From Strigamia acuminata (Eukaryota; Arthropoda; Chilopoda; Geophilomorpha; Linotaeniidae): a DNA stretch of 64,000 nucleotides. Below, one piece after another: positions 10,903 to 19,088 of the stretch. The stretch covers positions 12,276,001 through 12,340,000 of the forward strand of contig OX442319.1 of assembly GCA_949358305.1 (NCBI GenBank). Direction: 5' to 3'. Made by a program: the position numbers and the translations under genes. The first letter of the stretch is position 1. Each line of letters opens with the position of its first letter. The notes under the pieces were generated by a model. It was not told the DNA's origin and did not search any database. It saw nothing but the letters and a program-made list of their open reading frames with translations.

Positions 10903-13900
10903 TTAGTTCTTCCCCACGACTTTGCCGTCCCGAATGAACGGATTATTGCTTCGTCGTGGTCGAAGGTTGATTTTCGACATGCTCGTAGATCGTGACTCTA
11001 CTTGCTCGTTCATCTCCGATGTGTTGGCATTTTTCTCATTATTAATTTTTTTATTTTCCATTTCAGAAGTACATTCTTCTGCTTCCTCCCTCTCCGAAAT
11101 TGCTTGCTCCGGCTGAGTTGGAGCCTCGTCGGCTGGGGATTCGGCGTCGAAGAATTCATCCTCGTTTTCCGCTATATTTTCAGCTTCATTTGTTTTTTGG
11201 AACGTGTCGACCACGGTGCCCCCTTGGCCGCTGTGTGTCTGACCTTCCAGCCAAATTTCCTGTGGAAATTCTGGCAGATATGGCCTTAAATCTCGGCCAT
11301 GTATCGACTGAAAATTTTTGTTGTCCTCTAGGCGGCGTAGTTGGTATGCGTTGCCTCCGTGTTCGGCCACAATTACGTAGGGACCGTCCCTCTTGTCGGC
11401 TAAACCGGCGGCGATGCCCCTCGCTGCATTGGACAACGTGTGTGCCTCCTTCCACACTAGATCATTCACTTTAAAGTTCGCGAAAGCGAGATCGCCTTCT
11501 TTATCTGCGATTCTCTCTCTCATGTTGAAAATATGCGCCCTCATATGCTGGTATGTGTCGGATATAGTCTGTTCCAACCGGCACACGTACTCGTGTGGGC
11601 TCGATGGGTCTAATACGTTAACAGCTTCGGCAACGCGTGGGTCCCATGGCATCCTTAATTCGCGGGCGAAGTTGAGGTACGCCGGTGAGAATTCGCGTGT
11701 TCGTGACACGGTTGAGCGAATGCTGAAAGCGATTTCTCGCAGGTATTCGTCCCATCGATTGTGAATGTCGGTGAATACTGTCAGCGCATATTTTATATCT
11801 TTATTTAATCTCTCGACTGGGTTTGTCTGAGGATTATATGTGGAGGTGTTCGATGCATCCATTTTAAATTTCCTACAGAAGTCCTTATATATTCTTGATC
11901 GGAATTGGGGGCCGTTATCCGAAATGAGTTTTCTGGGAAACCCAAATCGCATTGCCACGTCGTAAAGGCACTCGACTATGTTTTCAGCCGAGGGCTTCGC
12001 GAGGGCGTACAGCTCCGGCCATCGGGTGGCCACGTCCATAATTACGAGAATATACATGTTCTTGTTTCCCGTTGTGGGCTTGGGGCCCATCAAGTCTATG
12101 CTTAAGCAGTCAAACGGTGCGTAGGGTCCGAGAGACATGGCGTTTCTGGCTACTTTATCTCGCGGTCTGCATGCTTGGCACCGGGGGCAGTGTCGGATAA
12201 ATTTCGTTATCTTTTGCCGCGCGCCCGGCCAGAAGAAAAGTTGCTTTACTCGATAAAGGGTTCTCGCTATGCCGGAATGGCTGGCGAGCGGGTGTCCGTG
12301 CATCAGCCACAACAGTCGGTTGTGCAGTGATGCCGGTACGACCACTTTCACCGAGTTTCCCGCTCCACTGAGGTCATCTTGAAATGTCGGGTGGTATTTT
12401 ACCAGGAGTTCATCATCTATGAGGTAGCTTGTTGCTTCTTTGACGAACTGTTTCCGGCGGTGTGGGTTTGTCATCCCTTCCGGAAATTCGCCGTTCAGCA
12501 AATATTGTGTTATAATTTGACATTTTGTGTCTGCTGCCTGGTGTTCGACGAACTCACGTCTCGTGGGTGGAGCATATTGCGTTTTTTCTTCAATTTTTGC
12601 TGTGAAGGCGCGTAGTAGTGTTTTGTGGGTTTCTCCGGGGGGCGGAGGTTGAATTGCGGACGTTGAATCGCTCGTCCCAGCTGGCTGGTACGTTCGAGTC
12701 CAAAAACCACAAAACGTTCTATCTTCGGGCTCCATCACCGGCAGTTCGTTTGCTTTTCGTAAGCGCCATATTCTGCGTGGAGTTGGGCAGTACAAGAGGT
12801 GGGTGTCGTCCTCGCCGTCGTCGTCTGGTCCCTGGGGGTCAGAGGCTGGGGCTCTTGAGAGGGCGTCGGCCACATGATTGTACTTCCCGGGGCGGTACGT
12901 AATTGTTATATCGCACGCCATTAACTCCAGTTGCCATCTTGCGAGTCGGCCGGAAGGTTCCTTGAGCTTCATCAACCAGCTTAGTGCCTGGTGATCTGTC
13001 TGAACCTCGAAGTTCGTGTACTCCAGATAGTCGCGAAATTTTCGAACTGCCCAAATTACGGCTAGGCATTCTAGTTCCGTTGCCGTGTAATTTTTCTCCG
13101 CGCCCTGTATTTTCCTGCTTATAAACATACAGGGTACTTCTTGCGAGATTCCGTTGTACACGTGGGTCTGCAGAAGGGCTGCACCCAGTCCGATTTTACT
13201 CGCGTCGGTGTGCAACACGAACGGTCGGTTTAGGTCCGGCAATGGCATCTTTTCGACGTCAGCCAGCATTTGCTTGATAGTGCTAAATGCGGCCTCGCAC
13301 TGGACCGTCCACTCAAACTCTTTATCCGTTCGTAAGAGATCCGTTATAGGCGCGGCCACCTCAGCCAGACCAGAGAGTAGTCGGCCGAAGAAATTGACCA
13401 TGCCCATGAATCTTTGGACACCTTTTATATCTTCGGGGGCGGGGAATCCGTTTATTGCTTTGACCTTTTCGGGGTCAATCGCGATTCCCTCGACTCCTAT
13501 TCGATATCCTAGGAAGGCAAGCTCTTTTCTGCAAAACTTGCTCTTCCCTGGATGGATGTGGAGTCCCGCCTTGGCTAGGCGAGAGACCACTCTGTCGATG
13601 TGGTCTATATGCTCTTCGAATGTGTCCGACGTTATTATTATGTCGTCGAGATACGCCCACACGAAGTCGTGAAGCATATCTCCCAACACGCTTTCGATCA
13701 ATTTCTGGAACGTGCTCGGGGCGTTTACAAGCCCGAACGGCATCACGTTGAACATTAATCTTCCTATCGGGGAGTAGAAAGCCGTTTTTAGTTTGTCTTC
13801 TGGTTTTAGCTCCACTTGCCAATACCCCTTTGACAGATCCATCGTGGTTACCCACTTGAACGGGCTCAGTTCCCGGAGGATCGAGTCTATAGACGGCATC

Positions 13901-15045
13901 TGAATCGGGTCTATAACTGTTATCGCATTCAGGGGGCGATAATCAATGCATAGTCGAGGCTCCGAGCCTGGACGCATTACCAGGACGATCCGCATCGCGT
14001 ATTCGCCCAGCGCTTGAGTTACTATGCCCTTGTCGAGCATGTCTTGGCACATCTGCGTCACAATGTCTCTTTTCTGGGGGTTCATCCCCTTGTAAGGCAC
14101 TCGAATCGGCTTGTCTGTGGTTAAGACTATTTCGTGGGTTGCTTCCGTCGTTCGACCAGGTGTCTTGGTCAGAATTCTTTCATGTTTTCGAAGCACTCGC
14201 CTTAGTAGCGATGCCTCGTTAACACGCAGTGCTGCCTCCTCGACCAGTGTGTCCACGACGTTACTCCTCTGTAATTCCAGAGTGAAGGCTGCGAAATCGT
14301 AATCTTGGACGAATTTTCGCAATCCTCTTCCGTATTCCTCTTTGTCCTTGGCTTCGTCCAGTAATTTTTGGGGAACTACGGGGACTGGCCGTTCTCCCTC
14401 GGGACTTATCCAGTTCCATGAACGGGTTATCGGGTTTGGCTGAATTTTCAGTTTTGCCATGATATCCATCCCTAAGAGGAATACTTTGTCGTGGGATGGC
14501 AAGACTATGAAGGGGTGGGACAGGTTCCCCCCCTTCCAGTCGATCATGATGCGAACTACGCCCCTCGGCTTGACGTAGCCGTTGGCGGTGAGCAATTCTA
14601 CGTTCGCGTTCACTTGTGCCACCTTTTTTTCAATATCCAAGTCCTTTACTATATCTTCGGATATGAATGAACGATCTGCTCCTGAATCCAGCAGACCGAA
14701 CAATTTTTGGTTTTCGATCTCCACTGGCAGCATACACAGAGTTTCGCAATGTGTTTTCGTGACATTGCAGTGAAAAACGCGTAATGTTTGGGGCTCAACC
14801 TCCAGATTGAACGGGAGGTCCGTCCAATCTATGTCGACCTCCGGCTTCGTTCTCACTTGCATACTTGTCAGCGTCACTGTTTCTTCCTTCTTCGGAATGG
14901 TCTGCATGCGATCTTTGATCTGTGCTTCTGCCAAGGCATGACCTGCGGGTCCAGTGTGATATTTCTTCTTTTTAATTTCCGCGGCTGGCGCAGACGAAGC
15001 TGAATTTATTTCGGCGACGCCTGCGCTTGGGAGTTTTTTGCTAGA
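10903..15045 (-). CDS. pol: Gypsy pol: protease, reverse transcriptase, RNase H, integrase
   Basis: The pol frame is open from 15045 to the stop at 10903 and overlaps the end of gag in the -1 frame, so it is most likely made as a Gag-Pol fusion by frameshifting. In order it shows a retropepsin with DSGA near 14690, a reverse transcriptase with YLDD near 13645, RNase H with TDAS, and an ALSRAP linker. An integrase follows, with an HHCC zinc-binding region (HPLASHSG, then CPRC and QACR) and a D-D-E core marked by SIDLMG, SDNGPQF and the E of NPVERLN. These families reverse-transcribe and integrate the element's RNA. No chromodomain is seen at the C-terminus, which is a charged tail. No internal stop was found, and the catalytic motifs I can see are intact. 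Confidence 0.93.
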   Translation of the reverse strand, partial: SSKKLPSAGVAEINSASSAPAAEIKKKKYHTGPAGHALAEAQIKDRMQTIPKKEETVTLTSMQVRTKPEVDIDWTDLPFNLEVEPQTLRVFHCNVTKTHCETLCMLPVEIENQKLFGLLDSGADRSFISEDIVKDLDIEKKVAQVNANVELLTANGYVKPRGVVRIMIDWKGGNLSHPFIVLPSHDKVFLLGMDIMAKLKIQPNPITRSWNWISPEGERPVPVVPQKLLDEAKDKEEYGRGLRKFVQDYDFAAFTLELQRSNVVDTLVEEAALRVNEASLLRRVLRKHERILTKTPGRTTEATHEIVLTTDKPIRVPYKGMNPQKRDIVTQMCQDMLDKGIVTQALGEYAMRIVLVMRPGSEPRLCIDYRPLNAITVIDPIQMPSIDSILRELSPFKWVTTMDLSKGYWQVELKPEDKLKTAFYSPIGRLMFNVMPFGLVNAPSTFQKLIESVLGDMLHDFVWAYLDDIIITSDTFEEHIDHIDRVVSRLAKAGLHIHPGKSKFCRKELAFLGYRIGVEGIAIDPEKVKAINGFPAPEDIKGVQRFMGMVNFFGRLLSGLAEVAAPITDLLRTDKEFEWTVQCEAAFSTIKQMLADVEKMPLPDLNRPFVLHTDASKIGLGAALLQTHVYNGISQEVPCMFISRKIQGAEKNYTATELECLAVIWAVRKFRDYLEYTNFEVQTDHQALSWLMKLKEPSGRLARWQLELMACDITITYRPGKYNHVADALSRAPASDPQGPDDDGEDDTHLLYCPTPRRIWRLRKANELPVMEPEDRTFCGFWTRTYQPAGTSDSTSAIQPPPPGETHKTLLRAFTAKIEEKTQYAPPTRREFVEHQAADTKCQIITQYLLNGEFPEGMTNPHRRKQFVKEATSYLIDDELLVKYHPTFQDDLSGAGNSVKVVVPASLHNRLLWLMHGHPLASHSGIARTLYRVKQLFFWPGARQKITKFIRHCPRCQACRPRDKVARNAMSLGPYAPFDCLSIDLMGPKPTTGNKNMYILVIMDVATRWPELYALAKPSAENIVECLYDVAMRFGFPRKLISDNGPQFRSRIYKDFCRKFKMDASNTSTYNPQTNPVERLNKDIKYALTVFTDIHNRWDEYLREIAFSIRSTVSRTREFSPAYLNFARELRMPWDPRVAEAVNVLDPSSPHEYVCRLEQTISDTYQHMRAHIFNMRERIADKEGDLAFANFKVNDLVWKEAHTLSNAARGIAAGLADKRDGPYVIVAEHGGNAYQLRRLEDNKNFQSIHGRDLRPYLPEFPQEIWLEGQTHSGQGGTVVDTFQKTNEAENIAENEDEFFDAESPADEAPTQPEQAISEREEAEECTSEMENKKINNEKNANTSEMNEQVESRSTSMSKINLRPRRSNNPFIRDGKVVGKN
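14988..15039 (-). promoter_or_regulatory. -1 ribosomal frameshift signal between gag and pol
   Basis: On the minus strand the heptamer A AAA AAC (plus 15039-15033) lies in the gag frame as gcA AAA AAC, ten codons before the gag stop codon (counting from AAC). Six bases downstream begins a potential 9-bp stem: the arm at plus 15026-15018 pairs with plus 14996-14988, with one G-U pair and a loop of about 21 bases. The pol frame is exactly -1 to gag and open across this overlap. Heptamer, spacing and stem fit classical retroviral -1 frameshifting. The structure is inferred, not tested. Confidence 0.85.
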
Positions 15046-18000
15046 TTAGTATTTAACTCCATCATCATTTTCATCAAGGTTTGCATGATGCCTTTTTCTT
15101 TGACGGTTTTTTCGCATTTGTCGGAGTAGTGACCGTATTCTCCGCAGCTGTAACATTTGATGTTACTTTTATCCCCTGTGGGAGTGAGTCCCGGTTTTTT
15201 CGGGACGAAGGGCGTCGGGAATCGTCTTTTTCCTCCCAATGCCCCTCTCGCTTTTGTTGCCTGCACGTGTGCTCTGAATTGTGCGATTGCTAAGGCCCGG
15301 TGTGCATGGTGCAAATAGGGACCTTGATCGTCGCACCCCGTCGACAAGTTTTCGAGGTGCTCATTTAGGGCTTCCTCGTCGCTTGATGCTGGCTCCTCTT
15401 CTTTAGCCGTGGCGAGAGGTGTTGTCTCTTCGACTTTCTCCATCTGGGTGGAGTCCGTCGAGGTCACCTGCATCGCCGTTGCTGCCGGTGCTTTCTTTGG
15501 GGCAGCTATCGGGTTGGCTGGAAGAATACTGCCTGCTTTAGGCGTCAGCATTCGTCCGAAGGATGCTTCGGTGAGACTCATTATGCCGCTCAAATATTCA
15601 CTTGGCCTCATTAATTTCTCTGAGGTCTTGTGACGTTCGGCGCTCGTCTGCAACCGTTTCTCGTGCGCGTCAGCTTCCTCCGGGGGCAGAGTGGCGTAAT
15701 ACCGCTGTTCTATTTCTAACGTGTTTGTTAGAAGATAGTTACTGACATCTTGGTAATCGCCAGTGCGGGGTGCACGCATGTCTAGCAGAATTCTTTGCGA
15801 GTGGGCCGATAATCCTCCGTAAAAGATCATCGTAAAACCAGCGGGGTTTATTTCGTACGGCGCTCTTGCAAACAGGAGTTTCGCTCGGGCGTCGTAGTCG
15901 GCTAATGTTTCTCCTGGGGCTTGCCGTAGACCACGTAATTTGTTACTGATCTCGTCTGGAGTCTCGCCGTATCGGAGATCGAAACGGACGAGAAAATCGT
16001 CCCAGGTTGGGTTTTTCAGTCCCTGATACCATTCTCGAGCTGACCCCGTGGTTAGCTCCACTAGACCGTGGGTTAGCATGTCGGCGACGGTGGCTTTTGT
16101 CGCTTTCTTGATACGCATTACTTCGTCTAAGAAGCGGTCCCCGGCCTTCCACGAACCGTCGAATCGTGTTTGTATGTAGTGTTGCCAACGGATGTTACCC
16201 GTGGCTTCGCTGCTTGGTTCGTTTCGTACGCCATATTTACGCTTAACCCTCTCTCCAGCGCGATTATGTTCGTCGCCTGGATGGCCTAGATCGATTCCTT
16301 CTCTTCTGAAAGAGTTCAGCAGGGCTCGGCCTAGCTCAGACATCGTGTAATGTCGGCCAGATGAGTCCTGAAAGTTCCCTTCCTCCGAACGAGGGTTGGA
16401 GCTCCGGGAGGAGCGGTCTGAAGCATTCGGCCGGTTCGACCGGTGCCCATCGCTGTCTTCTTGACTCCTCCCTGTAGACGGTCGACTCGGATGGTCGTCG
16501 TCCGACGAATCGGAGGGCTCGGAGGGATTTCCTTGGGGGTGAAACCTCGGCCCTCTCGGTGGGGTCTCTCCGCCAGCCTTCTTCTGTTTCGAGCCTCCGG
16601 ATGGCGGCGGCTCCCCTCCGTCGTTGTTCTCGTAAAAAGAATGCCATCTGTTTTCCTCGCTTTCGGGGCGTTCCCGATTTTTATTTGCGTTTTTCTTTTC
16701 GAGTAACGCGTCGATGGCTGCTCCCGTCTCGGATCTTTTTGAGGGGTGACGGTCCTTTGTTTTTGGGACCGACTCGTCTCTCTTTTGAGATTTCCCCCTT
16801 TTCGCCGTTTTTGCCGGCTTTGTTGCACCTTCTCCTGTGTCGGTATCAGAGCCGCTGGGGGGTTCTGGTTTCCGTTTCAGGTTTTCTTCATTTTTCTTCC
16901 TGTCCGAGACGTCTTGTGCGTACTCTTTCTGGAACTTTTCTGTCTCTTTCTCCCAGTTTTCGGCTTCCCATCTTTTTTGCTCATCTATTATAGCTTGTTT
17001 CTTCGCTTTGTACTCTTCGGTCCATCTGACTCGATCCCACTCTTCTTTCTCTTTCAGAAACTGTTCTTTTTCTTTTCTGGCTTCCTCTTCTCTCAACCTC
17101 TCGCGATGTTGTTCTTCCCATTTCTGATGTTGTAGAATGGCCTCTTTTCGCAACATTTGTAGTTTTTCTGTTTTTCTTTGAGCTATTAGCGCTTGAAATT
17201 GGTCCTCGTACTCTTGAGCTTCTCGATGTCGCCCTTCTACTGTTGCGTTCCATTCTTTTCGAATTTTAGCTTCTCGTTCTTCCCTCATTTTTTGGACCAG
17301 TTTCTCTGTTCTCTCGGTGGTTCTTCTCTCGCGTTGCTCCCTTTCTTCCTCTTCCTTCCAGAGTTCTCGCCGCTCTGCGCTCAGCCTTCGTTGGCGACTA
17401 GTCGCTTCTTGTCTGGCTTCCTCGCGGGCCTTCTCTCTGGATTCGTGAAGTGTTCGGTTGGGGTCTGGCGCGAAACCTCCGGTGTCACTGGGCGTTACCT
17501 GGGGCATGGGCGTCTCCGCTGCTGGTCTTGCGACCGGCGTCGGGGCTTGTGCCGCACAGATAGCGTCAGTGAGTAGGGTAATCGATTCCCAGACTGACGT
17601 TCCTACTGGAATGTCTATCATCGCTTTTAGCTGGGCAGCTTGCTGCGTCAACCGAATTAGGTGAGATACTTCGAAGGAAACAACTGCAGGACTCGCCGTA
17701 ACTCGGGGGGTTATCGGGGTCCCGCCGTCGTTTTTCCGTGGGGTTTGCTCCACGGACGTCTGAGCCGTGGGTGGCGATGGGTTCGTGCCGACCGTGACCG
17801 TTATTTTCGGAGCTTCATTCGTCTCCTCGGTCATCAATATCGATACTCGTCCTGGCGATACGTCGCGAATTTCTTCTCGATTTTCTATGGCTTCCGGATC
17901 GGTATCCTCGAAGGGTTGCATATTCAAGGGAACCCGCTCTCGCTCTGGCCCGTCTAGGGCCGCGAGCGATGCAGCTTGCTCCTCTTTCTGCGCCTTCGCT

Positions 18001-18146
18001 CTCCTTTTATTCGCTCGGGCTTTCGCCTTTGCGGACATTTCAGGGACGGGACCATCCGATCTCAGGTGGTAGTCGGAGGTCCTTTTTCCCTTCTCGGGCA
18101 TTCTCTGCTCGGTTTCAGACGTGGATTGCTCGTCTTTGTCTGACAT
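15006..18146 (-). CDS. gag: Gypsy gag with long charged coiled-coil extension
   Basis: This 1046-residue frame starts at an ATG 75 bases after the primer-binding site. Its C-terminal part is a recognisable retrotransposon Gag: a helical capsid-like region (roughly residues 650-840, with the WYQGL and ETLADYDAR type motifs) and one CCHC zinc knuckle, CYSCGEYGHYSDKC, encoded near 15110-15155. Gag packages the RNA and assembles particles in the cytoplasm. The first 600 or so residues are unusual: a Thr/Pro-rich part, a Lys/Glu/Arg coiled coil of about 200 residues (roughly 235-430), then a Ser/Arg/Asp-rich linker. Typical gypsy Gag proteins are less than half this long. The frame is intact. Confidence 0.9.
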   Translation of the reverse strand: MSDKDEQSTSETEQRMPEKGKRTSDYHLRSDGPVPEMSAKAKARANKRRAKAQKEEQAASLAALDGPERERVPLNMQPFEDTDPEAIENREEIRDVSPGRVSILMTEETNEAPKITVTVGTNPSPPTAQTSVEQTPRKNDGGTPITPRVTASPAVVSFEVSHLIRLTQQAAQLKAMIDIPVGTSVWESITLLTDAICAAQAPTPVARPAAETPMPQVTPSDTGGFAPDPNRTLHESREKAREEARQEATSRQRRLSAERRELWKEEEEREQRERRTTERTEKLVQKMREEREAKIRKEWNATVEGRHREAQEYEDQFQALIAQRKTEKLQMLRKEAILQHQKWEEQHRERLREEEARKEKEQFLKEKEEWDRVRWTEEYKAKKQAIIDEQKRWEAENWEKETEKFQKEYAQDVSDRKKNEENLKRKPEPPSGSDTDTGEGATKPAKTAKRGKSQKRDESVPKTKDRHPSKRSETGAAIDALLEKKNANKNRERPESEENRWHSFYENNDGGEPPPSGGSKQKKAGGETPPRGPRFHPQGNPSEPSDSSDDDHPSRPSTGRSQEDSDGHRSNRPNASDRSSRSSNPRSEEGNFQDSSGRHYTMSELGRALLNSFRREGIDLGHPGDEHNRAGERVKRKYGVRNEPSSEATGNIRWQHYIQTRFDGSWKAGDRFLDEVMRIKKATKATVADMLTHGLVELTTGSAREWYQGLKNPTWDDFLVRFDLRYGETPDEISNKLRGLRQAPGETLADYDARAKLLFARAPYEINPAGFTMIFYGGLSAHSQRILLDMRAPRTGDYQDVSNYLLTNTLEIEQRYYATLPPEEADAHEKRLQTSAERHKTSEKLMRPSEYLSGIMSLTEASFGRMLTPKAGSILPANPIAAPKKAPAATAMQVTSTDSTQMEKVEETTPLATAKEEEPASSDEEALNEHLENLSTGCDDQGPYLHHAHRALAIAQFRAHVQATKARGALGGKRRFPTPFVPKKPGLTPTGDKSNIKCYSCGEYGHYSDKCEKTVKEKGIMQTLMKMMMELNTNLAKNSQAQASPK

Positions 18147-18220
18147 TTTCTTTCGGTAATTCTACGATTTGGGTTATCTTATTGAGAGATCACAAGTTCA
18201 GATTTGAGATTTATTTCTAA

Positions 18221-18238
18221 ATCCCGGACAGGCCCCCA
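18221..18238 (-). promoter_or_regulatory. Primer-binding site, tRNA-Pro-like
   Basis: Two bases after the 5' LTR the minus strand reads TGGGGGCCTGTCCGGGAT. From memory this matches 16 of 18 positions of the tRNA-Pro primer site known from gammaretroviruses. It would prime minus-strand DNA synthesis. Confidence 0.75.
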
Positions 18239-18240
18239 CG

Positions 18241-19060
18241 TGTCGCGTCCTACTTGGTATAGGTTTAAATAGCGCTAACGTGTAATACTTTACCTGTGAT
18301 CAATTATGTAAATACCCAAATGAATACCAAATGTATGTAAATAAACAGGTAATTTATTCACCAGGCTTTATGCCTTTAAAATACACTCAGTAATAATTCT
18401 AGAGTCGACGTGGTCAGCGTCGAACAAAGGATTTCTCAAGATGGCGTCGTCGATTCCGCGTGGTCGGCGGAACAAAGGCGGCGTCTCGAGTTGTCGTTAA
18501 TTCGTCACGGATTCGTCTTCACGGACGCGGTGGAATGCTCTTTCGAGTCTTCTATCCGTGCCTGTTGTCTAGGGTTTGTTTAGCGTCGCAAAGGCCTCGT
18601 CTAGGAACTTTGGGGTTCCCTACAAAGCACTCGGACACTTACTTCGGCGAATAATCGTCTGGGCGATTATTCTGGGTGATTTCACAAGGGCTATTCTCGT
18701 GCTTTCGCAGGAATAGCTCGCAAGTGACTTCGTGAGAGTTACAGTTTGCACTTTACTCAGCGATCCTCGATCAATCCTAACTTGTAGTTGAAGTTGGCCT
18801 GACGGTGAGGTAGTTGCTGTGTTCTTGGTGTCGTTTGTGTAAGTTCTGTCTTTAGGCGGGAAACACAGCCTTTTATGCAGTGGGGTGAAGGGCCGGCGAT
18901 CAACCAATGGGGGCTGACCACCAGCCGCTTCCTCCCCCTCGGGGCACACACCTGCCATGGGGAGGTGGAGCCAACTCGGGGGGGAACGACTCTTTAATCA
19001 TAGTGACTCATAGGACAAGTATCCGCCCTGGGGGGACACTTATCCAACTGGGTCACCACA
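18241..19060 (-). repeat. Gypsy element 5' LTR
   Basis: This is the upstream LTR of the minus-strand gypsy element, 820 bp, matching 6190-7009 by eye over its whole length. It should hold the promoter and transcription start. Confidence 0.95.
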
Positions 19061-19088
19061 AAATGTTATTGCTGGAAATAACGCCTAG

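Larger units (their letters stand above)
6190..19060 (-). mobile_element. Full-length Ty3/gypsy LTR retrotransposon (12.9 kb)
   Basis: The element runs on the minus strand: 5' LTR 18241-19060, primer site, gag, -1 frameshift, pol, a spliced third ORF, polypurine tract, and 3' LTR 6190-7009. Both LTRs are 820 bp, begin TG and end CA, and I see no difference between them by eye, so insertion was recent. AAAT flanks both ends (6186-6189 and 19061-19064). Unit 1 at about 3279-3290 shows the uninterrupted site. All ORFs are open, so the copy may be autonomous. At 12,871 bp it is long for a gypsy element. It has no chromodomain and no recognisable envelope. Confidence 0.93.
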
